In this document: one piece after another, positions 1 to 4,813 of the stretch
Position numbering within the stretch: the stretch's first letter is position 1
How the letters are laid out: each line of letters begins with the position of its first letter
Origin: Acidimicrobiaceae bacterium
GTDB lineage: Bacteria > Actinomycetota > Acidimicrobiia > Acidimicrobiales > RAAP-2
DNA length: 5,013 nt
Direction: 5' to 3'
Assembly: GCA_003157945.1 (NCBI GenBank)
Contig: PMFY01000003.1
Location: 1 to 5,013, forward strand
Notes under the pieces: generated by a model
The model's input: the letters and a program-made list of their open reading frames with translations, nothing else
Databases searched by the model: none
What the model was told of the DNA's origin: nothing
Made by a program: the position numbers and the translations under genes

Positions 1-111
1 CCGTCGACGGAGCGAACACGGAGTGTGGCTGTTGGTGCCGCCTGTTGCCAAGGGATTCCCGGAATGTTACGCCGTGACCCGCGGCGGGCACTGCGGAGCA
101 GGACCCGAGAC

Positions 112-121
112 GAGAGGGGGG
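112..121 (+). promoter_or_regulatory. Shine-Dalgarno of the Kelch protein
   Basis: GAGAGGGGGG sits 8 bases before ATG 130. It decides the start in favour of 130 over the upstream GTG at 25. It is the only clear Shine-Dalgarno in the window. Confidence 0.55.
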
Positions 122-129
122 CTGTCCTG

Positions 130-564
130 ATGGGTGTCGGATCCTGGTCGACCGGTCTGATGCGAGCGGGGCGACGACCGGTCACGGCGGGCCTCGTCGT
201 GGTGGGTATCGCCGCCCTCTCGGTAGCGGCGCTTCCCGCACCGGTGGCCGGAGCAGCCCCTCGCCCCGCCACGTGGACCCAGCAGACGCCGACCGCCTCC
301 CCACCCGCCCGGTACGACGCCTCCATGGCCTACGATCCGGCTACCGAGGACACCGTCCTCCTCGGCGGTGCCAACGGCTCAATGCTCGACGACACGTGGA
401 CGCGGAACGCCACCGTCTGGGCCGAGCAGTCCCCGACCACCTCGCCTTCCGCCCGCTTCGGTGCCTCCATGGACTACGACACGGCCACCGGGAACCTGGT
501 CCTCTTCGGGGGCGACAACGGCTCCACCTACTTCGGCGACACCTGGACGTACGGCTCCCCGTGA
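130..564 (+). CDS. Short secreted Kelch-repeat protein (two blades)
   Basis: This 144-aa protein is probably exported. Residues 12-16 (RAGRR) form a basic n-region, residues 18-39 a hydrophobic core, and A40-G41-A42 a plausible signal-peptidase I site. The mature part holds two Kelch-like repeats of about 48 residues: W49 to W90 and W97 to W139. Each contains the pattern W..Q.P..SP.AR...SM.YD..T...VL.GG.NGS...DTW. Kelch repeats form blades of beta-propellers that usually bind ligands or proteins; no catalytic residue is visible. Whole propellers need about four to seven blades, so two is unusually few. The start at 130 is chosen because a purine-rich GAGAGGGGGG (112-121) lies 8 bases upstream. 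The frame is open back to a GTG at 25, but that would put about 35 residues before the signal peptide. ATG 160 is an alternative. The reading frame is certain from the repeats; the biological role is unknown. Confidence 0.8.
   Translation: MGVGSWSTGLMRAGRRPVTAGLVVVGIAALSVAALPAPVAGAAPRPATWTQQTPTASPPARYDASMAYDPATEDTVLLGGANGSMLDDTWTRNATVWAEQSPTTSPSARFGASMDYDTATGNLVLFGGDNGSTYFGDTWTYGSP
274..546 (+). repeat. Tandem Kelch-type repeat pair
   Basis: Two tandem repeat units lie inside the secreted protein, at 274-399 and 418-546. They are similar in protein and partly in DNA: GCCTCCATGG is shared at the same position in both units, and each ends in a GACAC.TGGACG segment. This suggests an internal duplication. 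Confidence 0.65.
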
Positions 565-769
565 GCCACCGGTCGCTGAAGCGATCCCCCGGCCGATTGT
601 TCGGCACCACGCCAACAGTCGCGGTGGCTGAGGCAGGTCAGACGCAGGGCCGCCTCCCTACACCTGACCCGCACGTCCGTGGTCGGGCTGCCGGGATCCG
701 ACTCCCGGACCCCTTGGCCCCATACCGACAGTCACACCAGCCAAGTGACCTCCACGACGCTGTGACAGC

Positions 770-792
770 ACCCCGCCGCCGGCGGTCGGGGT
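770..792. terminator. GC-rich hairpin between convergent genes
   Basis: ACCCCG-CCGCC (770-780) pairs with GGCGG-T-CGGGGT (781-792), with one bulged T. The innermost pairs must open to form the loop. GTGA/TCAC (762-765 and 792-795) could extend the stem. It begins 23 bases beyond the minus-strand stop at 816 and lies in the gap after the plus-strand Kelch gene, so it could terminate transcripts from both sides. There is no T-run on either strand, which is common for GC-rich actinomycete terminators but lowers certainty. Confidence 0.4.
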
Positions 793-815
793 CACGTCTG
801 CACCCGGGCCGCACG

Positions 816-1043
816 CTAGAAGAACGCTGCCTTGCTGACGATGCCCTCTCCATCCAGAACAAGGTTGAGTCGGTCCCGTCGCCAGTCTGCTGTCAGGTAG
901 CCGACCACCCCGACTTCCATGACCCGGACCTCGGCCATGTCTTCGTCATCCGCTGTCCGCAATGCTTCGGTTCGGGTCATTCCGACGAACCGGTCGCTCT
1001 TGGGAGACTCAAAATCGCTACCCATCCACTCGCCCGGCTCCAT
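816..1043 (-). CDS. Small peptidase-inhibitor-I78-like protein
   Basis: This is a 75-aa acidic protein without a signal peptide or membrane segment. The region from G21 to F75 resembles the I78/potato-inhibitor-I-like fold. It has GMTRTEAL (21-28, a helix of the 'G.t..eA' type), then a strand VRVMEVG (39-45), then T51-A-D-W-R-R-D-R58-L-N-L-V-L-D64-G-E-G-I-V. The last segment matches the 'T.DyrpdRlNv.ld..g.v' signature common to that family. Family members bind and inhibit serine peptidases when exported, but this copy has no export signal and no cysteine, so inhibition cannot be assumed. The start at 1043 is preferred over the open frame to 1088 because G/C at third positions drops sharply upstream of it; ATG 1025 is also possible. 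The gene is divergent from the membrane protein at 1151 (107-base gap) and convergent with the Kelch gene. The coding call is fairly secure; the family assignment is by pattern only. Confidence 0.65.
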   Translation of the reverse strand: MEPGEWMGSDFESPKSDRFVGMTRTEALRTADDEDMAEVRVMEVGVVGYLTADWRRDRLNLVLDGEGIVSKAAFF

Positions 1044-1150
1044 GATTCGATGATGCCAGGTTCCGTCCGAGGTGGCACGGGCACGCACCTATCCGGTGGC
1101 CGGGGCCGGGAGTGGCGACACGCCTCGTCGCTTTCTGATCAGATACCGAC

Positions 1151-1564
1151 ATGTCAGCCGTTCGGGGACCCCAGTACGGAAGTGCTGCGGTGCTCACCCT
1201 GAGCTTGGTCGCTCCCATCGCCCTCTTGCTCGGTCTTCAGAGTGTATTTGGCTCGATGTCACCCGTTGTTCCGGTCGGCTGCTGCCTGATCATGGTCGCG
1301 TTTGCCTGGGTCATTCGCAGCTCGACGCCCGTGTCGGTCGAAGGCATGGGCGTGACCATCACCTGGGGGATGCTCAAGACCAAGCGGGCCATTCCCTGGG
1401 ATGACATCGAGCGGCTCGACGAAGGGAGAATGAGCGCTCGCCTCGTCAGGCGCAGCAACGGGAAGCGGGTGTTCTTCGCCTTGCTCGACCCAGGGTGGCA
1501 GGAGCGGCCCGTAACCATCGCCATCCGCCGACAATTGGCGAACCGCTCGATCCCTCAGACCTGA
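1151..1564 (+). CDS. Two-helix membrane protein with PH-like domain
   Basis: This 137-aa protein is probably in the cytoplasmic membrane. Hydrophobic segments lie at about residues 12-33 and 39-55, joined by a very short loop. A soluble region follows from about 58 to 130: P60-VSVEGMGVTITWGMLKTKRAIPW-D84-D-I-E. This 'v...Gv.v......r..PW.dI' pattern is typical of bacterial PH-like domains attached to membrane hairpins in actinomycetes. Two further strands (VFFALL and VTIAI) and a basic C-terminus follow. Such proteins have no known enzymatic role. Start: ATG 1151 has no Shine-Dalgarno. It is preceded by TCAGAT (1139-1144) with a 6-base gap and shares CGACATG with two other starts in this window, which fits leaderless translation. 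No other gene is close enough downstream to suggest an operon. Confidence 0.72.
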   Translation: MSAVRGPQYGSAAVLTLSLVAPIALLLGLQSVFGSMSPVVPVGCCLIMVAFAWVIRSSTPVSVEGMGVTITWGMLKTKRAIPWDDIERLDEGRMSARLVRRSNGKRVFFALLDPGWQERPVTIAIRRQLANRSIPQT

Positions 1565-1592
1565 CGGGTCACCGACCCGGCGAACGGAGACT

Positions 1593-1615
1593 CCCACCCC
1601 AGCTAGTGGGGTGGG
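1593..1615. terminator. Strong 9-bp hairpin after the PH-like gene
   Basis: CCCACCCCA (1593-1601) and TGGGGTGGG (1607-1615) are perfect inverted repeats around the 5-base loop GCTAG. The hairpin lies 28 bases past the stop at 1564, the position expected for a terminator of the plus-strand gene. No T-run follows. It is the most stable perfect stem I see in the window. Confidence 0.55.
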
Positions 1616-1801
1616 TGCTGGCCGTGGCCCCCAACAGCTTCCCGATCCACATTCCCAGCCGATTCGGCTTCGTCGCCGCCTCCGCGGCCTCGGCCTCGGC
1701 TTCATGACCACGGGTCACTCGGACCGGGAAGTTGTACCCTTCGGATTCGCTTCGCTCATGGCTCCACGGCCCCTGCGTCGGGTAGGGACATCGTTCTCCC
1801 G

Positions 1802-1930
1802 ATGTGCGGCGCTGCCCCACCCATGCGGTGCTCGGGGTCACGTCAGGTGTTGGCAACCGGGGCCGATATTCGGGTCATCGGCATGCTCGGCGTCGCCGGT
1901 CTCGTGGTCATGGCTGTCGCCTACTTCTGA
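1802..1930 (+). CDS. Possible small membrane protein (doubtful)
   Basis: This 42-codon ORF ends in one clear hydrophobic segment, residues 23-42 (IRVIGMLGVAGLVVMAVAYF), followed at once by TGA. Third positions are about 78% G/C by hand count. No Shine-Dalgarno or TAnnnT element is well placed for ATG 1802; GTG 1847 or ATG 1883 could be the real start. The same frame stays open and GC3-rich for 45 more codons after the TGA (to 2068). The gene may therefore be a longer one-helix protein interrupted by a nonsense codon. Coding status is uncertain. Confidence 0.25.
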   Translation: MCGAAPPMRCSGSRQVLATGADIRVIGMLGVAGLVVMAVAYF

Positions 1931-2190
1931 GCTGTCAGCAAGGCGGCCAAGCCTGCCGCACACGCGGCGTCGAGGGACAGGGCGACCGCCGATGACCGGT
2001 CCGGCCGGGTGTCAGTCCGGAAGCTCGAGTGCACTGGTGGCCAGTTCGTCGTGGATGAGTCATTCTGATCCCGTCATGCGGCAAACGCCGGTGGGTCGGA
2101 ATCATCCGCACCTCCCCATGAACTCATTCCTCGATATACCGGGCATTGGGGCACGCCCGGCGACCAGCGGCAGGCTGAGCCCGTGCTGGA

Positions 2191-2196
2191 TACGGT
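2191..2196 (+). promoter_or_regulatory. TACGGT -10-like element, leaderless start at 2204
   Basis: TACGGT lies 7 bases before ATG 2204, so transcription would begin at or next to the start codon. The context TGGATACGGT is nearly repeated before ATG 3098 (TGGATACGCT). No convincing -35 is seen. GGTGAG (2194-2199) is too close to the ATG to be a good ribosome site. Confidence 0.45.
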
Positions 2197-2203
2197 GAGC
2201 CCC

Positions 2204-2725
2204 ATGAGCAGAGGGGTCGTTCTGTGGCCAGACGATGCAACGTCATCGTCCATCGAGACCTTGTGGGTAGAACTCGAGGAAGCAGGAATTGCAACCCTGT
2301 CGACCGAAGGTCACGGGCGGCATCGACCACACGTGTCGCTGATGGTCGGAGAGGGGCTGGATCCTCAGGCTGCACAAGATGCACTTGTTCGTGTACCGCA
2401 ACATCCGATTCCACTGCAGGCCGATTCTGTGGCGATCTTTCCCGGAGGGACGATCGTGCTCAACGTCGTGATGTCGAGAGCACTCATTGACGAACACCAC
2501 CGGGTCGTCGCCCTCGTTGGAGACCTACTTGCTGAGCCCTGGTCGTTCTATCGTCCCGATCACTGGACCCCTCACCTCACGATCGCTCACAACCTCACTC
2601 CGACCGAGCTGGCGATCGCCCTTCCGATCATCGAAGTCAGCTTGCCCATAGCTGGAGTCCTTGATTCCGGAGGAATCGAAGATGGCAGCACCGGCGAACG
2701 ATGGGTCCGTCTCCCTGCCGGTTAG
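2204..2725 (+). CDS. 2H phosphoesterase (2'-5' RNA ligase/LigT-like)
   Basis: This 173-aa cytosolic protein shows both signature motifs of the 2H phosphoesterase superfamily: H43-V-S45 (in HRPHVSLMV) and H124-L-T126 (in WTPHLTIAH). They are 81 residues apart, which fits the two-lobed fold with the catalytic histidines facing each other. Members hydrolyse or form 2'-5' or 2',3'-cyclic phosphodiester bonds in RNA or nucleotides. The natural substrate of this branch cannot be read from sequence. Length is normal for the family and both lobes look intact. The frame is open to GTG 2183, but ATG 2204 is chosen because it lies 7 bases after TACGGT. It stands alone: a GC hairpin follows 15 bases after the stop and the next gene has its own promoter-like hexamer. 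No tRNA or RNA-repair partner gene is nearby. Confidence 0.88.
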   Translation: MSRGVVLWPDDATSSSIETLWVELEEAGIATLSTEGHGRHRPHVSLMVGEGLDPQAAQDALVRVPQHPIPLQADSVAIFPGGTIVLNVVMSRALIDEHHRVVALVGDLLAEPWSFYRPDHWTPHLTIAHNLTPTELAIALPIIEVSLPIAGVLDSGGIEDGSTGERWVRLPAG

Positions 2726-2740
2726 CGATCGAGCGCACAC

Positions 2741-2758
2741 CCGGCCCTCGGGGGCCGG
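2741..2758 (+). terminator. 7-bp GC hairpin after the 2H gene
   Basis: CCGGCCC (2741-2747) pairs perfectly with GGGCCGG (2752-2758) around the tetraloop TCGG. It begins 15 bases after the stop of the phosphoesterase gene and just before the promoter region of the next gene. No T-run follows. Confidence 0.55.
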
Positions 2759-2782
2759 CGGCGTCCGCACCGGTCTGCCTGT

Positions 2783-2788
2783 TAGCGT
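2783..2788 (+). promoter_or_regulatory. TAGCGT -10-like element, leaderless start at 2795
   Basis: TAGCGT lies 6 bases before GTG 2795. The GTG is followed directly by an in-frame ATG at 2798. A transcript starting at the GTG would be leaderless. Confidence 0.35.
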
Positions 2789-2794
2789 CGTGGG

Positions 2795-3031
2795 GTGATG
2801 AAGGTGGGAAGCCCATCGCTACGGCGGTTCGATGGATGGCTGGTTGGTCACCCATTGGCCGGCAGGATTGCGAGTGCACTGCTGTTCGGGTTCGGCTTAT
2901 CTGTTGCGACCTACATCCGAACCACTTCCATCGGCGAAGCCTCGGTCACGGCAGTGGCGTCTGCCCTCTTGTTCGGCACGTTGGTGTACCCGCGGTTCGG
3001 CCCCCGCAGGTCGATTCGGAAGCTTCGATAA
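2795..3031 (+). CDS. Small two-helix membrane protein
   Basis: I do not recognise this 78-aa protein. Two hydrophobic segments, about residues 23-41 and 46-65, are joined by a short TTSIGEA turn. The flanks are basic: R10, R11 and R24 before, and R67, R71, R72, R75, K76 and R78 after. By the positive-inside rule both ends would face the cytoplasm. The heptapeptide ASALLFG occurs in each segment (26-32 and 55-61), hinting at an internally duplicated hairpin. The GTG at 2795 and the ATG at 2798 are adjacent in-frame starts. The leaderless hexamer spacing favours 2795, so the protein would begin Met-Met. It is preceded by the hairpin of the 2H gene and followed by a hairpin 10 bases after its stop, so it looks monocistronic. 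Confidence 0.6.
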   Translation: MMKVGSPSLRRFDGWLVGHPLAGRIASALLFGFGLSVATYIRTTSIGEASVTAVASALLFGTLVYPRFGPRRSIRKLR

Positions 3032-3041
3032 CCGCCTCGCT

Positions 3042-3054
3042 CCCGGCGTTCGGG
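3042..3054 (+). terminator. CCCGGCGTTC element, copy 1
   Basis: CCCG (3042-3045) pairs with CGGG (3051-3054) around the loop GCGTT. It starts 10 bases after the TAA at 3029-3031. The 10-mer CCCGGCGTTC (3042-3051) recurs after two other stop codons here. The stem is short, so terminator function is inferred mainly from position and recurrence. Confidence 0.35.
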
Positions 3055-3084
3055 GACCGGCGCCAACCCTGTGCCCCCGTTGGA

Positions 3085-3090
3085 TACGCT
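3085..3090 (+). promoter_or_regulatory. TACGCT -10-like element, leaderless start at 3098
   Basis: TACGCT lies exactly 7 bases before ATG 3098, in the context TGGATACGCT that mirrors the element before 2204. CCAAC (3063-3067) and GTTGG (3079-3083) form a 5-bp inverted repeat just upstream, a possible operator. Confidence 0.45.
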
Positions 3091-3097
3091 CATCGAC

Positions 3098-3555
3098 ATG
3101 AGCGAGCGCAGGAGTGCCTTTCGATTCTGGCCTGAAGGCTACGAGGCGCTTCAGAACCTGAATGGACTCGTCGAACGATCTGGCCTGGAGCGAGATCTAC
3201 CGGATTTGGTGAAGATGCGGGCGTCCCAGATCAACGGTTGTGCCTATTGCATAGATATGCACTCCAAGGATGCCAGAATGCAAGGAGAGACCGAGCAGAG
3301 GCTCTACGCATTGAGCGCCTGGCGAGAGGCACCCTTTTTCCCGAACGGGAGCGGGGTGCCCTCGGGCTGACCGAAGCCGTCACGCTGATCGTCCAGACGG
3401 GGATTACGGAAGACGTCATCGAAAATGCATCCTCCGTATTTTCCCCCGAGGAACTTACGAGGCTTCTCTATTTGATCATCGAGATCAATGCCTGGAACCG
3501 ACTGGCGGTTACGGCAGCCTCCCCCGAGCCTGGGAGCTACACATCACCAGATTGA
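3098..3555 (+). pseudogene. AhpD/carboxymuconolactone decarboxylase-like, frameshifted
   Basis: The product belongs to the alkylhydroperoxidase/carboxymuconolactone decarboxylase family. Its AhpD-type members use a CxxC disulfide near a histidine in peroxide reduction. The first frame (3098-3370) carries KMRASQINGC48-A-Y-C51-I-D-M-H55-S-K-D-A, the family's catalytic block, then ETEQRLYALSAWREAPFF. After about 3340 the homology moves to another frame: ERERGALGLTEAVTLIVQTG through EELTRLLYLIIEINAWNRLAV, ending at TGA 3555. Joined, the two parts give about 151 residues, the usual family length. One base is missing at the joint (3338-3343, TTC CC GAA), where related proteins typically read FFTERER, so an ACC codon may have lost a base. 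Both parts are otherwise well preserved, so the lesion is recent or a sequencing error. As read, translation stops at 3370 after 90 residues, keeping CxxC but losing the C-terminal helices. Start: ATG 3098 follows a leaderless-type hexamer. Confidence 0.85.
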
Positions 3556-3569
3556 CAATGGCCGCCCAC

Positions 3570-3596
3570 CCGGCGTTCTGAGGGAGGGTCAGCCGG
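3570..3596 (+). terminator. CCCGGCGTTC element, copy 2, in a hairpin
   Basis: The 10-mer CCCGGCGTTC (3569-3578) begins 13 bases after the TGA at 3553-3555. A stem can form from CCGG (3570-3573) plus CTGA (3578-3581) with TCAG (3589-3592) plus CCGG (3593-3596). CGTT is bulged and GGGAGGG is the loop. It is a plausible terminator of the AhpD-like gene. Confidence 0.35.
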
Positions 3597-3616
3597 CCTG
3601 ATGCCTTCCGATCACC

Positions 3617-3937
3617 ATGGAGCACGAACTCATTGGAGGCGAACCGCTCCATCGGCTCCAGTGGGGAGATGTACCTGGATCGACGGTGCAGCGAGTGGTC
3701 GCATCGGGCCGGTGTACGGACATAGCCACCTACGACGCAGTGCCGCCTGTTGCGCCTCGACGGTTCGCCATGGGGCTGGTTTCCCAGACGGGTCTCACGT
3801 TCGATCTTCTCCGGGATGCCGTTGAGTGGTTCCGGGAGCAGTCGCCCTCCCGCTTCACCGATCCGTACGCAGAGGAACAGGGGCCATCGACCCGCGGTGG
3901 GAGACACCCTCGTGCTCCGTCTGCGCCGCGGATCTAG
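3617..3937 (+). CDS. Hypothetical protein, 106 aa
   Basis: I do not recognise this product. The middle and end look protein-like: an amphipathic segment, TFDLLRDAVEWFREQ, at about 65-79 is followed by an acidic patch and then a basic, proline-rich tail (RGGRHPRAPSAPR). There is no signal peptide, membrane helix or known motif. Third-position GC is only moderate, lower than in the methyltransferase that follows. ATG 3617 has neither a Shine-Dalgarno nor a TAnnnT element, and the frame has a stop just upstream (3599-3601), so no earlier start exists. Its TAG stop (3935-3937) is the first half of the TAGAGT hexamer of the next gene. It may be a real orphan gene or a decayed one; the minus-strand frame here looks worse. 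Confidence 0.4.
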   Translation: MEHELIGGEPLHRLQWGDVPGSTVQRVVASGRCTDIATYDAVPPVAPRRFAMGLVSQTGLTFDLLRDAVEWFREQSPSRFTDPYAEEQGPSTRGGRHPRAPSAPRI

Positions 3938-3940
3938 AGT
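3935..3940 (+). promoter_or_regulatory. TAGAGT -10-like element, leaderless start at 3948
   Basis: TAGAGT lies exactly 7 bases before ATG 3948, the same geometry as at 2204 and 3098. No convincing -35 is seen. The first three bases are also the stop codon of the preceding ORF. Confidence 0.45.
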
Positions 3941-3947
3941 CCCCGAC

Positions 3948-4805
3948 ATGACCGAACCGACTCCGGCCCGCGCAGCCTCGGGTCCCACGCCCTTGACCCC
4001 CGAGGAGAGGGCTGAGCGCTCGTCGAGCTTTGGCAGAGCTGCCTCACTCTATGAGCGGTTCCGGCCGGGGCCGCCCGTCCAGTCGGTGGAGTGGCTGCTT
4101 GCGGACGGGCCGTCAACCGTGGTGGACCTGGGTGCGGGAACCGGGGCTCTCAGCCGCCTCCTGCTTCATCGGGTCCCTTCGGTAATCGCCGTGGAGCCGG
4201 ACGATCTGATGCGGGGCGTATTGGAGCAGAACCTACCGACAGTCACCGCGGTGGCCGGACGAGGGGAGTCAATGCCGCTGTCGGACGATTCGGCAGACGC
4301 AGTACTCGCCTCATCATCGTGGCACTGGGTCGACGTGGTTCCAGCCCTTCGCGAAGTGGCGCGGGTTCTCGTGCCGGGCGGCACCCTCGGAGCAGTGTGG
4401 TCCGGCCCCGACCCAGAAGGCCCGTTTCTCATGCAAGCCCAGGCTCTCCTGGGAGCCGGAACGTCCTCTGACACCGATGGCGGCGCCGTGCCCGGTGGGG
4501 GCTCAGACATCGCCGAGATGCTGCTCGACGCACAGCGATTCGAGACCGTCCTGGCTATCCCAGATGGTGAGCCGTTCGCCGAGCCTGTCCAGCACGTGCA
4601 CCGGTGGGACATCGCCCTGAACGCCGATGAACTCATCGGCCCGCTGGGCACCTTCAGCTGGATCATCCTCATGCCGGAGGAGCAGCGGAGGGCTGTGTTG
4701 GCCGAGGCCAGGCGTCTCCTCCGAGACGGGCTCGGCGTCGAGGGCGAAGTCACCGTCGACGTGACCTATCGGTCGGAGGCCTGGCGGACTCGCTTGCTCG
4801 ACTGA
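3948..4805 (+). CDS. Class I SAM-dependent methyltransferase
   Basis: This 285-aa cytosolic enzyme has the Rossmann-type methyltransferase fold. After a proline-rich N-terminus comes FGRAASLYERFRPGPP (28-43), a lead-in typical of the Methyltransf_11-like group. Motif I is VVDLGAGTGALSRLL (58-72), the glycine-rich SAM loop. E83 at the end of strand 2 (AVEPDD) should bind the ribose hydroxyls. GRGESMPLSDDSADAV (104-119) corresponds to the adenine-binding region. SSSWHWVD (122-129) is the motif IV region, and EVARVLVPGGTLGAVW follows. The acceptor substrate cannot be deduced; the C-terminal third, which usually sets specificity, matches nothing I can name. All core motifs are intact. The frame is open to 3750, but ATG 3948 fits the TAGAGT hexamer 7 bases upstream and leaves a normal distance to motif I. 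A hairpin 8 bases after the stop separates it from the monooxygenase gene. Confidence 0.93.
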   Translation: MTEPTPARAASGPTPLTPEERAERSSSFGRAASLYERFRPGPPVQSVEWLLADGPSTVVDLGAGTGALSRLLLHRVPSVIAVEPDDLMRGVLEQNLPTVTAVAGRGESMPLSDDSADAVLASSSWHWVDVVPALREVARVLVPGGTLGAVWSGPDPEGPFLMQAQALLGAGTSSDTDGGAVPGGGSDIAEMLLDAQRFETVLAIPDGEPFAEPVQHVHRWDIALNADELIGPLGTFSWIILMPEEQRRAVLAEARRLLRDGLGVEGEVTVDVTYRSEAWRTRLLD

Positions 4806-4813
4806 GCCACCGG

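Larger units (their letters stand above)
1565..2203. other. Long gap with no confident gene
   Basis: About 640 bases lack a gene I can identify. Contents seen: the 9-bp hairpin at 1593-1615; a minus-strand ORF 1569-1718 (49 aa from GTG, with an alanine/glutamate-rich stretch and high third-position GC, but spanning the hairpin and matching nothing I know); a plus-strand candidate small membrane protein at 1802-1930; a 6-bp inverted repeat CCGGGC/GCCCGG at 2139-2144 and 2155-2160; and the promoter-like sequence just before 2204. Other frames stay open only because the DNA is GC-rich. Confidence 0.5.

Noticed and set aside
1..10. Perfect palindrome CCGTCGACGG at the left edge
   Set aside because: It is too short and at the window edge, so its context cannot be judged. 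Such GC palindromes are frequent in this kind of DNA.
647..722. tRNA-like segment: a T-arm-like stem (CCGGGA/TCCCGG, 691-708) and a GGGCC/GGCCC pair about 70 bases apart
   Set aside because: The T-arm-like stem ends 5 bases before the would-be acceptor strand, there is no D-arm or anticodon stem, and the loop lacks TTCRA. It is probably just a GC hairpin.
273..1202. Long plus-strand ORF of 309 codons
   Set aside because: It is a shadow frame. It overlaps the Kelch gene out of frame and the minus-strand I78-like gene, and its composition is Arg/Pro/His-rich, as out-of-frame GC-rich DNA gives.
1611..2198. Plus-strand ORF of 195 codons across the gene-poor gap
   Set aside because: The translation is low-complexity, Arg/Ser/Pro/Gly-rich, with no start signal. 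It stays open only because stops are rare in GC-rich DNA.
3509..3988. Minus-strand ORF of 159 codons over the 3556-3947 interval
   Set aside because: It overlaps the ends of two real plus-strand genes, is Arg-rich and has no start signal. The plus-strand 106-aa frame is the better candidate.
4166..4753. Minus-strand ORF of 195 codons opposite the methyltransferase
   Set aside because: It is antisense to a clearly recognisable methyltransferase and its Ser/Arg/Pro-rich translation matches nothing.
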